Assembly: GCF_031181385.1 (NCBI RefSeq)
Contig: NZ_JAPSKV010000001.1
Span: 186,001 to 250,000, forward strand
Length of the DNA: 64,000 bases
Reading direction: 5' to 3'
From: Fredinandcohnia onubensis
GTDB lineage: Bacteria; Bacillota; Bacilli; Bacillales; Bacillaceae_L
The notes below the pieces were generated by a model. It was not told the DNA's origin. It ran no database searches and saw only the letters and a program-made list of their open reading frames with translations. The position numbers were made by a program, and so were the translations under genes. Shown in pieces: positions 42,380-51,068 of the stretch. Numbering within the stretch: the first letter of the stretch is position 1; every line of letters begins with the position of its first letter.

Positions 42380-43267
42380 ATGTTTTTTAATAGGGAAGAG
42401 TTTCAGAGTAAGAATGAGAATCGTGGAAGGTTGTTGGTGAGTTGTCCTGACCAACCAGGAATTGTGATGGCTATCTCTCAATTTTTATATTCGTTTGATG
42501 CCAATATTATTGAATCGAGTCAGTATTCGACCCACCATGAAGAGGGTACATTTTACCTTCGAATCGAGTTTGACTGCCCATCTTTAACAGAGAAAAAGCC
42601 TGAGATGGAGTCTGCATTTTTAGAGGTTGCCGAAAAATTTTCAATGGTGTGGAAGTTGATTGACGTCCAAAATGTGAAAAGAACGGCTATCTTTGTATCA
42701 AAGCAGCTTCACTGTTTGCATGAGCTTTTATGGGAATGGCAGAGCGGGGACTTGATGACAGACATTGCGCTCGTCGTGAGTAATCATGAGGATGCGAGAC
42801 CTGTTGTTGAGAATCTTGGCATTCCGTTCATTTACATACCGGCGAACAAGGACATCCGTAAACAGGTGGAAGAGCAGCAACTGCAAATTTTAAAAGAGTA
42901 TGATATTGATTTAATCGTTTTAGCTCGTTACATGCAGGTGTTAACACCTGACTTTGTGGCGGAATATCCGAACCAAATCATTAATATCCATCACTCATTC
43001 TTACCAGCGTTTGTTGGGGCTAGACCGTATGAACGCGCCTATACGCGTGGTGTAAAATTAATCGGTGCAACCTCTCATTATGTAACAAACGACTTGGATG
43101 AAGGACCGATTATTGAACAGGATATTGCTCGTGTTGACCACCGTGACGATGTAGCAAGACTGAAAAAAATCGGACAAAGTGTAGAACGAAGCGTGCTCGC
43201 ACGTGGGGTAAAATGGCATCTGGAAGACCGAATTATTGTGGATAATAATAAGACAATTGTATTTTAA
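42380..43267 (+). CDS. purU: Formyltetrahydrofolate deformylase
   Basis: A 295-residue enzyme that hydrolyses 10-formyl-THF to THF and formate, balancing one-carbon pools and supplying formate for PurT. N-terminal ACT domain (about 10-85, SCPDQPGIVMAISQFL) and C-terminal formyltransferase domain with INIHHSFLPAF (catalytic Asn/His) and DEGPIIEQ (catalytic Asp). ATG at 42380 has GAGG 8 bases upstream; the ATG at 42374 is too close. Followed by a terminator. Confidence 0.93.
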   Translation: MFFNREEFQSKNENRGRLLVSCPDQPGIVMAISQFLYSFDANIIESSQYSTHHEEGTFYLRIEFDCPSLTEKKPEMESAFLEVAEKFSMVWKLIDVQNVKRTAIFVSKQLHCLHELLWEWQSGDLMTDIALVVSNHEDARPVVENLGIPFIYIPANKDIRKQVEEQQLQILKEYDIDLIVLARYMQVLTPDFVAEYPNQIINIHHSFLPAFVGARPYERAYTRGVKLIGATSHYVTNDLDEGPIIEQDIARVDHRDDVARLKKIGQSVERSVLARGVKWHLEDRIIVDNNKTIVF

Positions 43268-43289
43268 CTATAAAAAATGTGTTTTTATT

Positions 43290-43323
43290 GAGAAGTGTTC
43301 GATCACGATCGCTTCTCTTTTTT
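43290..43323 (+). terminator. Terminator after purU
   Basis: GAGAAG and CTTCTC enclose an inner CGATC/GATCG hairpin and are followed by six T. Confidence 0.82.
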
Positions 43324-43484
43324 GATAGCCTTACAAAAAATTTACTTTTAACTATAGCAGAAACGGAATTAAAATTATCTATAATAGATTCGAGCAACCC
43401 AAAAATAATACTAGTAAACAACGTAATATTTTAATAAAATAATAAATACATTAAAATGCTTGTGCATAAGAAGGGGGCAAATAT

Positions 43485-44351
43485 ATGAGTGAGTTAAATG
43501 TTAATACGAATCCTGGCTTTTTTACAAGAATAAATGCTGCGATGACAAAGCTTAGAGATTCAGAAAAGAAAATTGTCGATTTTATTGAGAAAAACCAAGA
43601 TGAAATTATTCATTTGTCAATAACTGAGGTGGCAGAAAGAAGTGAAACAAGTGAATCTTCTGTCGTACGCTTATGTAAGCGCCTTGGTTATAAGGGTTTC
43701 CAAGATTTAAAAATTCACTTGGCAAGGGAATTAATCTCTCCTGAAAAGCAGATACATGAAGTGATTGAAAAAGGAGATGATGTTGAAAAAATTAAAAAGA
43801 AGGTTTTTCAATCAAACATTCAGGCACTTTATGATTCAATGGAGGTTTGTAGTGATGAAGAGATTCAAAAAGCAGTGAATGCAATCTCGAAAGCTCGCTT
43901 GATAGAATTCTATGGTAACGGTGGGTCAGGAACTGTGGCATTGGATGCCCATCATAAACTATTAAAATTAGGGATTAAATCTTTCGCTTATAATGATTCT
44001 GTTTTACAGGCAATGTCTGCAAGTGTTCTTACGGAAAATGACGTTGTTATTGGTATTTCTCATACTGGTTCAAATACAGATGTTTTAGCAGCGATGAAAC
44101 TAGCGAAAGAAGCAGGCGCAACTCTCATTTGTATTACGAATGCATCTAAATCACCAATCACAAATATCTCAGATATTGTTTTACAAACGGCTTCTAAGGA
44201 AACGCTTTTTCGAACAGACGCAATATCTTCAAGGATTGCACAATTAACAATTATCGATATCCTAGTAGCGGCAGTTGCAAACCATAAATATGAATTTACC
44301 TATAACAATCTTCAAAAAACGCGAAGATCGACTATTGATAAAAAGCTATAA
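43485..44351 (+). CDS. RpiR family transcriptional regulator (HTH + SIS)
   Basis: A 288-residue regulator. The N-terminal HTH_6 domain (about 1-77) has the EVAERSETSESSVVRLCKRLGYKGF segment (shown here in parts). The SIS phosphosugar-binding domain follows (about 125-260) with FYGNGGSG and GISHTGSNTDV. It should sense a sugar phosphate made by the kinase at 49563. Own promoter region and strong RBS (GAAGGGGG). It precedes the TRAP/aldolase cluster, and two copies of a 17-bp motif in that cluster (44405, 47485) are its likely targets. Confidence 0.9.
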   Translation: MSELNVNTNPGFFTRINAAMTKLRDSEKKIVDFIEKNQDEIIHLSITEVAERSETSESSVVRLCKRLGYKGFQDLKIHLARELISPEKQIHEVIEKGDDVEKIKKKVFQSNIQALYDSMEVCSDEEIQKAVNAISKARLIEFYGNGGSGTVALDAHHKLLKLGIKSFAYNDSVLQAMSASVLTENDVVIGISHTGSNTDVLAAMKLAKEAGATLICITNASKSPITNISDIVLQTASKETLFRTDAISSRIAQLTIIDILVAAVANHKYEFTYNNLQKTRRSTIDKKL

Positions 44352-44404
44352 ACAGCTCAAAAAACCAATTGTGAAAATAATGTTCATTTTTTTTAAAAAT
44401 AACT

Positions 44405-44421
44405 TGAAGGAAATTACCACC
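44405..44421. promoter_or_regulatory. Candidate RpiR operator, copy 1
   Basis: TGAAGGAAATTACCACC overlaps a possible -35 (TTGAAG at 44404). It matches 47485-47501 at 15 of 17 positions, and the inner GGAAATTACC is nearly palindromic. Confidence 0.6.
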
Positions 44422-44495
44422 ATGTGATATCATTGAGTCACAAGTTAAATATTCTGAAAATTCAACGGTGCTTAATTTCTTTTTTTATTCAGATA

Positions 44496-44509
44496 AGTAA
44501 GCGTTATCA
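44496..44509. promoter_or_regulatory. Candidate CcpA cre site
   Basis: AGTAAGCGTTATCA matches TGWAANCGNTNWCA with one mismatch (first base). It lies 30 bases before dctP of the RpiR cluster, a position suitable for repression. Confidence 0.6.
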
Positions 44510-44538
44510 AAACAAAAGGGGTTTAAGGGGGAAAAGAA

Positions 44539-45573
44539 ATGAAGAAGATACTCACACTATTTTTAATGGCATTATTGTCAGTAGCTTTGGTAGCATGTGG
44601 TAGCTCTGCAAGTGGTGGAGAGGAAAATGGGGCAGAAAAAAAGGTAACTTTTACACTAGCTACTCCGGATCCAGATGAGGCATCTGTAACTCTAGCTGCA
44701 AAAGAATTTGCGAAGGTAGTTTCAGAGAAAAGTAATGGTTCAATTGAAATTAAGGTTCATGCAAATGGAACATTATATGGTGGGGATCCTTCTGCTGCAG
44801 TTAAGCAACTAGGAGCAGGAAGCTTGGATATGCTCGTGCTCTCAACTTCTCTTTATGCGAACTTTGAACCTAAATTTAGCGCTATTAGTATTCCGTATTT
44901 ATTTGATGATAAAGACCAATTTGTATCTTTCTTAAATGGGGATCTTGGTACTGAACTATTAGGTTCAGTATCTGAGTTAGGCATTCACGGACTAGGATAT
45001 TGGACACGTGACTTCAGACAAATCACAAACTCTAAAAATCCAATTACAAAACCAGAAGATTTAAAAGGGCTTAAGCTACGCGTACCTAACAATCCATTAT
45101 GGGTTGAGTTTTTTAAAGGGGCAGGTACAGTAACAACTCCAATGGATTTTAGTGAAGTATATAACGCGTTACAATTAAAAACAATCGATGGACAGGAAAA
45201 TCCACTTGGTGTTATCACTTCAGCAAAAATGTATGAAGTACAAGAATACTTAACAATTTCTAACCACATGGCTGATGGCTGGGTAGTAGGAATTAACCAA
45301 GGAAAATTTGATTCTTTAACAGATGAGCAACAAAAGATCTTAACTGAAGCTTCAAAGGAAATTCAAGGTTGGGCTTTAGATTATGATAATAAAGAAGCTG
45401 AAACAGCAATTGAGTTCCTTGAAGGTGAAGGAGTAAAGGTTAATGAGCTAACAAGTGAGCAGCAACAGCTATTCGTTGAAATTTCAAAGAAAGCGTATCC
45501 AACATTTAAAGAACTTGTAAAAGACGATGAATTCTTTACAAAAGTACTAGAGTTTGTCGGGAAAAGTGAGTAA
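44539..45573 (+). CDS. dctP: TRAP transporter solute-binding lipoprotein (DctP family)
   Basis: A 344-residue lipoprotein binding protein. Signal and lipobox VALVACGS lie at about 14-21. Family signatures are LATPDPDEASVTL at the mature N-terminus, KLRVPNN (about 179, ligand-binding Arg) and the DGQENPLGVITSAKMYEVQEYL segment. It delivers the substrate to the DctQ/M pair encoded next. Sequence differs clearly from the other DctP at 9262, so a different ligand is likely. A hairpin follows (45589-45613). Confidence 0.92.
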   Translation: MKKILTLFLMALLSVALVACGSSASGGEENGAEKKVTFTLATPDPDEASVTLAAKEFAKVVSEKSNGSIEIKVHANGTLYGGDPSAAVKQLGAGSLDMLVLSTSLYANFEPKFSAISIPYLFDDKDQFVSFLNGDLGTELLGSVSELGIHGLGYWTRDFRQITNSKNPITKPEDLKGLKLRVPNNPLWVEFFKGAGTVTTPMDFSEVYNALQLKTIDGQENPLGVITSAKMYEVQEYLTISNHMADGWVVGINQGKFDSLTDEQQKILTEASKEIQGWALDYDNKEAETAIEFLEGEGVKVNELTSEQQQLFVEISKKAYPTFKELVKDDEFFTKVLEFVGKSE

Positions 45574-45588
45574 ATTTAGGTGAGTTTG

Positions 45589-45613
45589 CGGTCCCTAAAT
45601 CGATAAGGGACCG
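45589..45613 (+). promoter_or_regulatory. Intercistronic hairpin after the binding-protein gene
   Basis: CGGTCCCT and AGGGACCG form a perfect 8-bp stem with a 9-base loop, without a strong T run. It sits at the same place as the hairpins at 10312 and 60405. Confidence 0.75.
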
Positions 45614-45641
45614 TATTTAACATCAAGTGAGGGAGAGAGCT

Positions 45642-46154
45642 ATGGTAAAGGATGGTAATAAAAAAGTTAATCCTGTATTTCGGGCCATCAATAGCATAAC
45701 TGATACATTGGCCTCCTTGACGGCTGCGGGCATATTTGTAGTAGTAATCTGGCAAGTCATTGGTAGATTAATAGGGCAACCAGCACCGTGGACTGAGGAA
45801 TTAACAAGATTTATGTTTATATGGTTGATTTATCTGGGAATTGGAATCGGGTTTCGTAAAGTCGAATCTGCAAGGGTTACATTACTAATAAACTATTTTC
45901 CTAAATTTTTGCAAAAGGGATCAGTATGGATCTATAGTATTGCTTCAATTGGATTCTTTTTATTTATGGTTGTTTTAGGTATCGAATTAATGTCACAGCA
46001 AATTAACACCAATGAAACTAGTTCTGTATTGTTATTACCAATGTGGATTATAGGACTTTGTGTTCCATTTTCAGGTTTGATTGGGATTATCAATACCATC
46101 CAATCACTCATATATGACCGTGCGCTTATTGAAGAAGAGGAGGTGGAGAATTAA
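45642..46154 (+). CDS. dctQ: TRAP transporter small membrane subunit (DctQ family)
   Basis: A 170-residue protein with four membrane helices and the DctQ signature VIGRLIGQPAPWTEELTRFM. ATG at 45642 has GAGGGAGAG upstream; an upstream GTG at 45627 lacks a RBS. Its stop overlaps the dctM start (TAATG), so translation is coupled. Confidence 0.9.
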   Translation: MVKDGNKKVNPVFRAINSITDTLASLTAAGIFVVVIWQVIGRLIGQPAPWTEELTRFMFIWLIYLGIGIGFRKVESARVTLLINYFPKFLQKGSVWIYSIASIGFFLFMVVLGIELMSQQINTNETSSVLLLPMWIIGLCVPFSGLIGIINTIQSLIYDRALIEEEEVEN

Positions 46155-47431
46155 TGTCAATTTTTTTACTTGTATTATTCTTCATCTTAATGTTTATCGG
46201 TATACCTATTGCTACCTCACTTGGTATTTCAGTAGTTGCGAGTGTGCTTATTTTTACAGATGTTCCAATTAGTATCGTTATTCAATCAATGTATAGCTCG
46301 ATGAATAGCTTTATCATGGTTGCCGTTCCACTCTTTATCTTGGCAGGAATTATCATGGATGAAGGTGGAGTTGCAGAAAAAATCTTTGACTTTGCAAAGA
46401 GTCTTGTTGGTTGGATGACTGGTGGACTAGGGCACGTAAATGTTCTAGCAAGCTTAATTTTTGCTGGTATGGCTGGTTCTTCTGTCGCGGATATTGCTAG
46501 TACTGGTCGTATTACAATAAATGCGATGACCAAAAACAAATATCCTTTAGAATACGCAGCAGCATTAACGTTAATAACATCTATGCTAGCAACAATCGTT
46601 CCACCAAGTATATTAATGGTAGTTGCCGCATCAACAGCAGGTGTTTCAATAGGAGCAGCCTTGGTTGGAGGGCTAGTACCAGGTTTAATTATTGCTTTTA
46701 TTTTTATGGGGTACAACCATTATTATAGTAAAAAGCATAATTTTGGGGTCCATCAAAAATTTGAATGGAAGGTACTTGGAAGAGAATTCATACGTGCTTT
46801 TCCGGCATTGTTAGCGCCAGTAATATTACTTGCTGGTATCTTAAGTGGAATATTCACACCGACAGAGGCAGCTGCTATTGCGGTGTTATATACATTATTT
46901 GTAGCGTTATTTGTTTATAAAGGATTATCATTTAAAAAATTACCTAATATCTTTTTTAGAACAGCAAACCTAACAGGTACTATTCTTTTTATCGCAGTAA
47001 CTGCTAAGGCAGCAAGTTGGGTGTTTGAATATGATGGTCTTCCTACAAAGGTAGCAACCTTCATTAGTGGTATAAGTGATAGTAAGATTGTAATTATGTT
47101 GTTGTTATTTGTATTTCTAATTATTGTTGGAATGTTTATGGATGCAACAGCCGCAATATTTATCCTTGTGCCAATTTTAATGCCAACGATCCATTCAGTC
47201 GGTATCGATCCTGTATTTTTTGTGATTTATTTAGTTGTACTACTTTCAGTTGGATTAGTTACACCACCGATTGGAGTATGCCTATACGCCACCTCTAATA
47301 TTACAGGGATGAAGATAGAAACCTTAAGTAAAGCAACCTTACCATGGTTAGTTGTAACTTTTGCTGCATTACTGTTGTTTATTTTTGTACCTCAGTTAAT
47401 TACAGTGCCGATTAGTTGGTTTGATTTATAA
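46154..47431 (+). CDS. dctM: TRAP transporter large membrane subunit (DctM family)
   Basis: A 425-residue sodium-coupled permease with about twelve helices. Conserved loops are GMAGSSVADIASTG, IVPPSILMVV, LAGILSGIFTPTEAAAIA and GMFMDATAAIFILVPIL. Its ATG overlaps the dctQ stop. It is followed by a strong terminator, so the transporter forms its own transcription unit separate from the enzyme genes. Confidence 0.93.
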   Translation: MSIFLLVLFFILMFIGIPIATSLGISVVASVLIFTDVPISIVIQSMYSSMNSFIMVAVPLFILAGIIMDEGGVAEKIFDFAKSLVGWMTGGLGHVNVLASLIFAGMAGSSVADIASTGRITINAMTKNKYPLEYAAALTLITSMLATIVPPSILMVVAASTAGVSIGAALVGGLVPGLIIAFIFMGYNHYYSKKHNFGVHQKFEWKVLGREFIRAFPALLAPVILLAGILSGIFTPTEAAAIAVLYTLFVALFVYKGLSFKKLPNIFFRTANLTGTILFIAVTAKAASWVFEYDGLPTKVATFISGISDSKIVIMLLLFVFLIIVGMFMDATAAIFILVPILMPTIHSVGIDPVFFVIYLVVLLSVGLVTPPIGVCLYATSNITGMKIETLSKATLPWLVVTFAALLLFIFVPQLITVPISWFDL

Positions 47432-47443
47432 TAACTAGTTTGA

Positions 47444-47474
47444 AATTAAGGAGAAAATATTCTCCTTAATTTTT
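47444..47474 (+). terminator. Terminator after the TRAP operon
   Basis: AATTAAGGAGAA and TTCTCCTTAATT form a perfect 12-bp stem with a 4-base loop, followed by a short T run. Confidence 0.82.
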
Positions 47475-47484
47475 ATAAAAAATA

Positions 47485-47501
47485 TGAAGGAAATCTCCAC
47501 C
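47485..47501. promoter_or_regulatory. Candidate RpiR operator, copy 2
   Basis: TGAAGGAAATCTCCACC, differing from the motif at 44405 at two positions. It lies 64 bases before the dehydrogenase ATG, just upstream of a TATACTATATAC box that may be the -10. Confidence 0.6.
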
Positions 47502-47548
47502 AAATGTTGTATACTATATACTAAGACGAAATGGGAGTGTGGTTTGAG

Positions 47549-48586
47549 ATGAAAGCAGCAGTTTTTCATGGACCAAACAAATTACAATTAGAGGAAGTAC
47601 AAAAACCACAAATAAACGAGCATGAAATTCTTTTAAGGGTTAATGCAAGTGCGGTTTGTGGAACAGACGTAAGAATCTTTGAAGGAAAGAAAACAAAGGG
47701 AGTACGTACTCCTTCCATTATTGGTCATGAGCTTGTAGGAACAATTGAAGAAGTTGGATCCACGGTGAAAGATTTCTTCACTGGTGACCGAGTTGGTGTA
47801 ATGCCTGTTATCCCTTGTCGTAAATGCTACTATTGCCAAAATGGCAGAGAAAATGTATGTGCAAACCGTACTGCTATCGGGTATGAGTATGACGGAGGTT
47901 TTGCTGAATATGTACGAATCCCAAGTGCTGCAGTAGAAGCTGGAAACATCGTTAAGATTCCTGATCATATTTCATTTGAGCAAGCGGTAGTAACTGAACC
48001 TTTAGCGTGCTGTATCAATGGCCAACGAAAAGCCAATGTGAAAATGGGTGATGTTGTCGTTGTTGTTGGAGGAGGCCCAATTGGACTTATGCATGTGCAA
48101 TTAGCAAAAATTGCAGGTGCGAAATCAGTTATACTAAGCGAACCAATTGAACACCGTCGTGAAAAAGCTATTAAAGCCGGTGCAGATTTTGCAGTTAATC
48201 CAAATGAAGAATCTCTAGAGGACCTTGTATTAAATCTAACAGACGGCCTTGGTGCGGATGTTGTTCTCATGGCAATTGGAGTACCTTTCTTAGTAAAATC
48301 CTGCGCAAACCTTCTGAAAAAAGGCGGAACTTTGAATTTGTTTGCTGGATTTACAAAAGGAGTTTTATCTGAAATTGATCCTAACATCATTCACTATAAT
48401 GAAATTACAGTCAATGGAACCTCTGCATTAACACGTGCAGATTATCATAAATCCTTAGCATTGATTGCCACAGGTAAAATTAATACGGAAGTACTAACGA
48501 CAACTGGTTATACATTAGATACCATCGAACAGGCTATTTTAGATGTTAGAAATGGCAATGGAATGAAATCGGTTATTACGTTATAA
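47549..48586 (+). CDS. Zinc-dependent alcohol/polyol dehydrogenase (sorbitol/threonine dehydrogenase-like)
   Basis: A 345-residue MDR dehydrogenase with catalytic ligands C37, H60 and E61, structural cysteines C90, C93, C96 and C104, and GGGPIG as cofactor motif. It should oxidise a polyol or sugar-acid hydroxyl with NAD. The start is the ATG at 47549 with GGGAGTG upstream; the ATG at 47531 is out of RBS range. First enzyme gene of the RpiR cluster, behind its own promoter and candidate operator. Confidence 0.87.
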   Translation: MKAAVFHGPNKLQLEEVQKPQINEHEILLRVNASAVCGTDVRIFEGKKTKGVRTPSIIGHELVGTIEEVGSTVKDFFTGDRVGVMPVIPCRKCYYCQNGRENVCANRTAIGYEYDGGFAEYVRIPSAAVEAGNIVKIPDHISFEQAVVTEPLACCINGQRKANVKMGDVVVVVGGGPIGLMHVQLAKIAGAKSVILSEPIEHRREKAIKAGADFAVNPNEESLEDLVLNLTDGLGADVVLMAIGVPFLVKSCANLLKKGGTLNLFAGFTKGVLSEIDPNIIHYNEITVNGTSALTRADYHKSLALIATGKINTEVLTTTGYTLDTIEQAILDVRNGNGMKSVITL

Positions 48587-48716
48587 GATTCGTAATCTGC
48601 CAAGTTAGCATAGTTTAAATGAAGAAAGTAGTTAAGGATCTTGAAAAGTGTGTGTGTGATTCCCTTTAAGGTAACTATAAAATAACAAATATTAAAAAAC
48701 TAAGGAGTGTTTTATT

Positions 48717-49541
48717 ATGGCATTATTAGGTAAAGAGGTTCGGATGAGTAGATTATTAAATCAAGAGACTGGAAAACTATTAGCTGTTGCAGTTGATCAA
48801 GCGATGGCAAGAGGTATTTTCGATGAATTAATGCCAATCAATCGTAAGGTTAGTGAAATTGTTGCAGGTGGCCCAGATGCAATGACAATGCATAAAGGGA
48901 TTGCGGATATGAGCTATCGTCCACACGTTGGAAAAACAGGTCTTATCTTAAAACTCTCTACTTTTTCACCATGGCAGCCAAATTATGATGCTTGGGTTAC
49001 AGAAGTGGATGAAGCTGTTCGTTTAGGAGCAGATGCTGTTTCAATGGGTTGTATTGTTGGAGGAGATGATCAACCTGAACAACTTCGTAACCTAGGAATC
49101 GTTTCAGGTCAGGCTGCTGCCCTTGGAGTTCCAATGATTGCGCATATCTATCCAAGAGGAAACCAAATACCTGATCACGAAAAGAATGATTGGAAGCATG
49201 TTGCATATGCGGTGCGTGCAGGTGCTGAATTAGGTGTTGATATTGTAAAAACAAAGTATACAGGTAATCCTGATACATTCAGAAAAGTAGTTGAATCAAC
49301 ACCTGGTAAAGTTGTAGTTGCGGGTGGAGACAATGGAAATAACATTGAAGACTATTTCCAAATGGTATACGATGTAATTGATGCTGGAGGTACTGGTATT
49401 ACATTCGGTCGAATCGTTTGGAATAACCCAAATCCGACAGCAGTTGTAAAAGCGTTTAAAAACATTATCCATCATGGTGGAACTGTAAAAGAAACAGTAG
49501 AATTGTATAATGAGTTAATTAATCAACCAGCAAACGTATAA
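48717..49541 (+). CDS. DeoC/LacD (LsrF/Fba-I) family class I aldolase-like protein
   Basis: A 274-residue TIM-barrel protein. The segment GVDIVKTKYTG contains the lysine expected to form the Schiff base, and VVVAGGDNG and ITFGRIVWNN close the phosphate site, as in LsrF and archaeal-type class I FBP aldolases. The usual AFDHG near the N-terminus reads AVDQA, so the substrate is likely unlike FBP. RBS AAGGAG 10 bases upstream. Position between a dehydrogenase and an FGGY kinase suggests it cleaves the phosphorylated ketose made by the cluster. Confidence 0.85.
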   Translation: MALLGKEVRMSRLLNQETGKLLAVAVDQAMARGIFDELMPINRKVSEIVAGGPDAMTMHKGIADMSYRPHVGKTGLILKLSTFSPWQPNYDAWVTEVDEAVRLGADAVSMGCIVGGDDQPEQLRNLGIVSGQAAALGVPMIAHIYPRGNQIPDHEKNDWKHVAYAVRAGAELGVDIVKTKYTGNPDTFRKVVESTPGKVVVAGGDNGNNIEDYFQMVYDVIDAGGTGITFGRIVWNNPNPTAVVKAFKNIIHHGGTVKETVELYNELINQPANV

Positions 49542-49562
49542 TACAAATAGGTGTGATAGATT

Positions 49563-51068
49563 ATGTCTCACGTTATTGGGATTGACATCGGAACAAGTGG
49601 TATTAAAGTAGGCGCAATGAATCAAGAAGGAGTATTGGGGTACCTTGAGTACCAACCATACTCCCTTCTTTATCCTAAAAAGACTTGGATAGAAATTGAC
49701 CTTGAAGATATTTGGGATAAAACCAAATCATTGCTATTAAAAGTATGTAATGAAGTAGAGAAAGGTGGAAGCGTTGATGCAATCTCGCTATCTACCTTTT
49801 GCAATTCATCAGTGTTTTTAAATAAAGATGGCAAGCCTCTATATCAGGGAATTATATACCTAGACCAGAGGAGTAAAGAAGAATCTGATTGGATTAAAAA
49901 TGTAGTCGGTGTGGACAACTTGGACAGAATCACGAAAAATCGACTAGAGCCAGGGATGTATACAGTGACAACTCACCTTTGGTTTAAAAATCACTTTCCT
50001 AAGGACTATGAAAAAACGTATAAATGGGGAAATTTATCCACTTTTATTTTGCATAAGCTAACAGGGGAATTTGTGATGGACTGGACTCAAAGTTCGTATT
50101 CAGGAATTTACGATGTCGTGAACTATGAGTGGTCAAAGGAGATTTATGAAAAAGTAGGGGTCGATGAGAAGAAACTGCCTAAAGTAGTAGATCCAAAATC
50201 TGTAGTTGGAAATGTAAAAATACCTGAATTGTCTTCGAAAAAAATACCTGTTATTTCGGGTGCTGCAGATACTGCGTGCTCAACTGTTGCTTTACGCATT
50301 AAACCCAATGAAATGTTTGAATCTGTTGGTACATCAAATGTCCTAACGGTATGTACAGATCTACCTGAAAAATTGGATAAGCGATTCCTAAATCGGTGTC
50401 ATGTCAACAAACACCAATGGCTTTCTCACGGAGCTATGTCTTTTCCTGGGGCATCAATTCAGTGGTTCTATGACAATTTCCTAAAAACAGAAGGGCATAC
50501 AAAGGAAATATATGGAGAATTGTATAATCAATCCTCTATAGGATCCAATGGCGTATATTTCCTGCCGTATATGCAAGGTGAAAGATCGCCAATATGGGAT
50601 CCAAATGCAAGAGGTGTTTTTGTAGGAATTCATTTGAACACATCCAAAGCAGATATGTTCCGTGCTATTTTAGAGGGCTGTGCCTTTGGTTTAAAGCAGA
50701 TTTATGAAATTATTGAAACAAATTATAACCTCCAGTTTGATCGATTTCAATCAATTGGTGGTGGTTCAAAGAACAAGGAATGGGCACAAATTAAAGCCAA
50801 TGTCTTAAATAAGAACATTGAGATTAAGGATATATCTGAAACTGGTGTGTTAGGAGCCTGTTTACTTGCAGGAACAGCTATTGGTTATTTTCCATCCTTA
50901 GAAGAAGCAGCACAAGTAATAGATAACAAAACGATCAATGTTGTAGAACCGAAGACAAGTGAGGTTGCCCAATACGAAGACTTATATGAAGTGTTTTGTG
51001 AGCTATATCCGTCATTAAAGCAATTCTTTGTGAGTAGTGTGGCACAGAGGTTGGAGAAGGGTGAATAG
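49563..51068 (+). CDS. FGGY family carbohydrate kinase
   Basis: A 501-residue sugar kinase. GIDIGTSGIKVGAM (ATP phosphate loop), the internal SGAADTACS (catalytic Asp region) and SIGGGSKNKEWAQIKANVL (adenosine loop) are clear. The family includes xylulo-, glucono- and AI-2 kinases. It is 21 bases after the aldolase gene and its stop abuts the next ATG. Likely phosphorylates the keto product of the dehydrogenase at 47549. The FGGY plus LsrF-type pairing also occurs in AI-2 (lsr) systems, but no other lsr gene is present. Confidence 0.9.
   Translation: MSHVIGIDIGTSGIKVGAMNQEGVLGYLEYQPYSLLYPKKTWIEIDLEDIWDKTKSLLLKVCNEVEKGGSVDAISLSTFCNSSVFLNKDGKPLYQGIIYLDQRSKEESDWIKNVVGVDNLDRITKNRLEPGMYTVTTHLWFKNHFPKDYEKTYKWGNLSTFILHKLTGEFVMDWTQSSYSGIYDVVNYEWSKEIYEKVGVDEKKLPKVVDPKSVVGNVKIPELSSKKIPVISGAADTACSTVALRIKPNEMFESVGTSNVLTVCTDLPEKLDKRFLNRCHVNKHQWLSHGAMSFPGASIQWFYDNFLKTEGHTKEIYGELYNQSSIGSNGVYFLPYMQGERSPIWDPNARGVFVGIHLNTSKADMFRAILEGCAFGLKQIYEIIETNYNLQFDRFQSIGGGSKNKEWAQIKANVLNKNIEIKDISETGVLGACLLAGTAIGYFPSLEEAAQVIDNKTINVVEPKTSEVAQYEDLYEVFCELYPSLKQFFVSSVAQRLEKGE

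Noticed and set aside
49563-51068. LsrK (AI-2 kinase) system
   Set aside because: FGGY kinase and LsrF-like aldolase alone are insufficient; LsrACDB, LsrR and LsrG are absent and the regulator is RpiR type.
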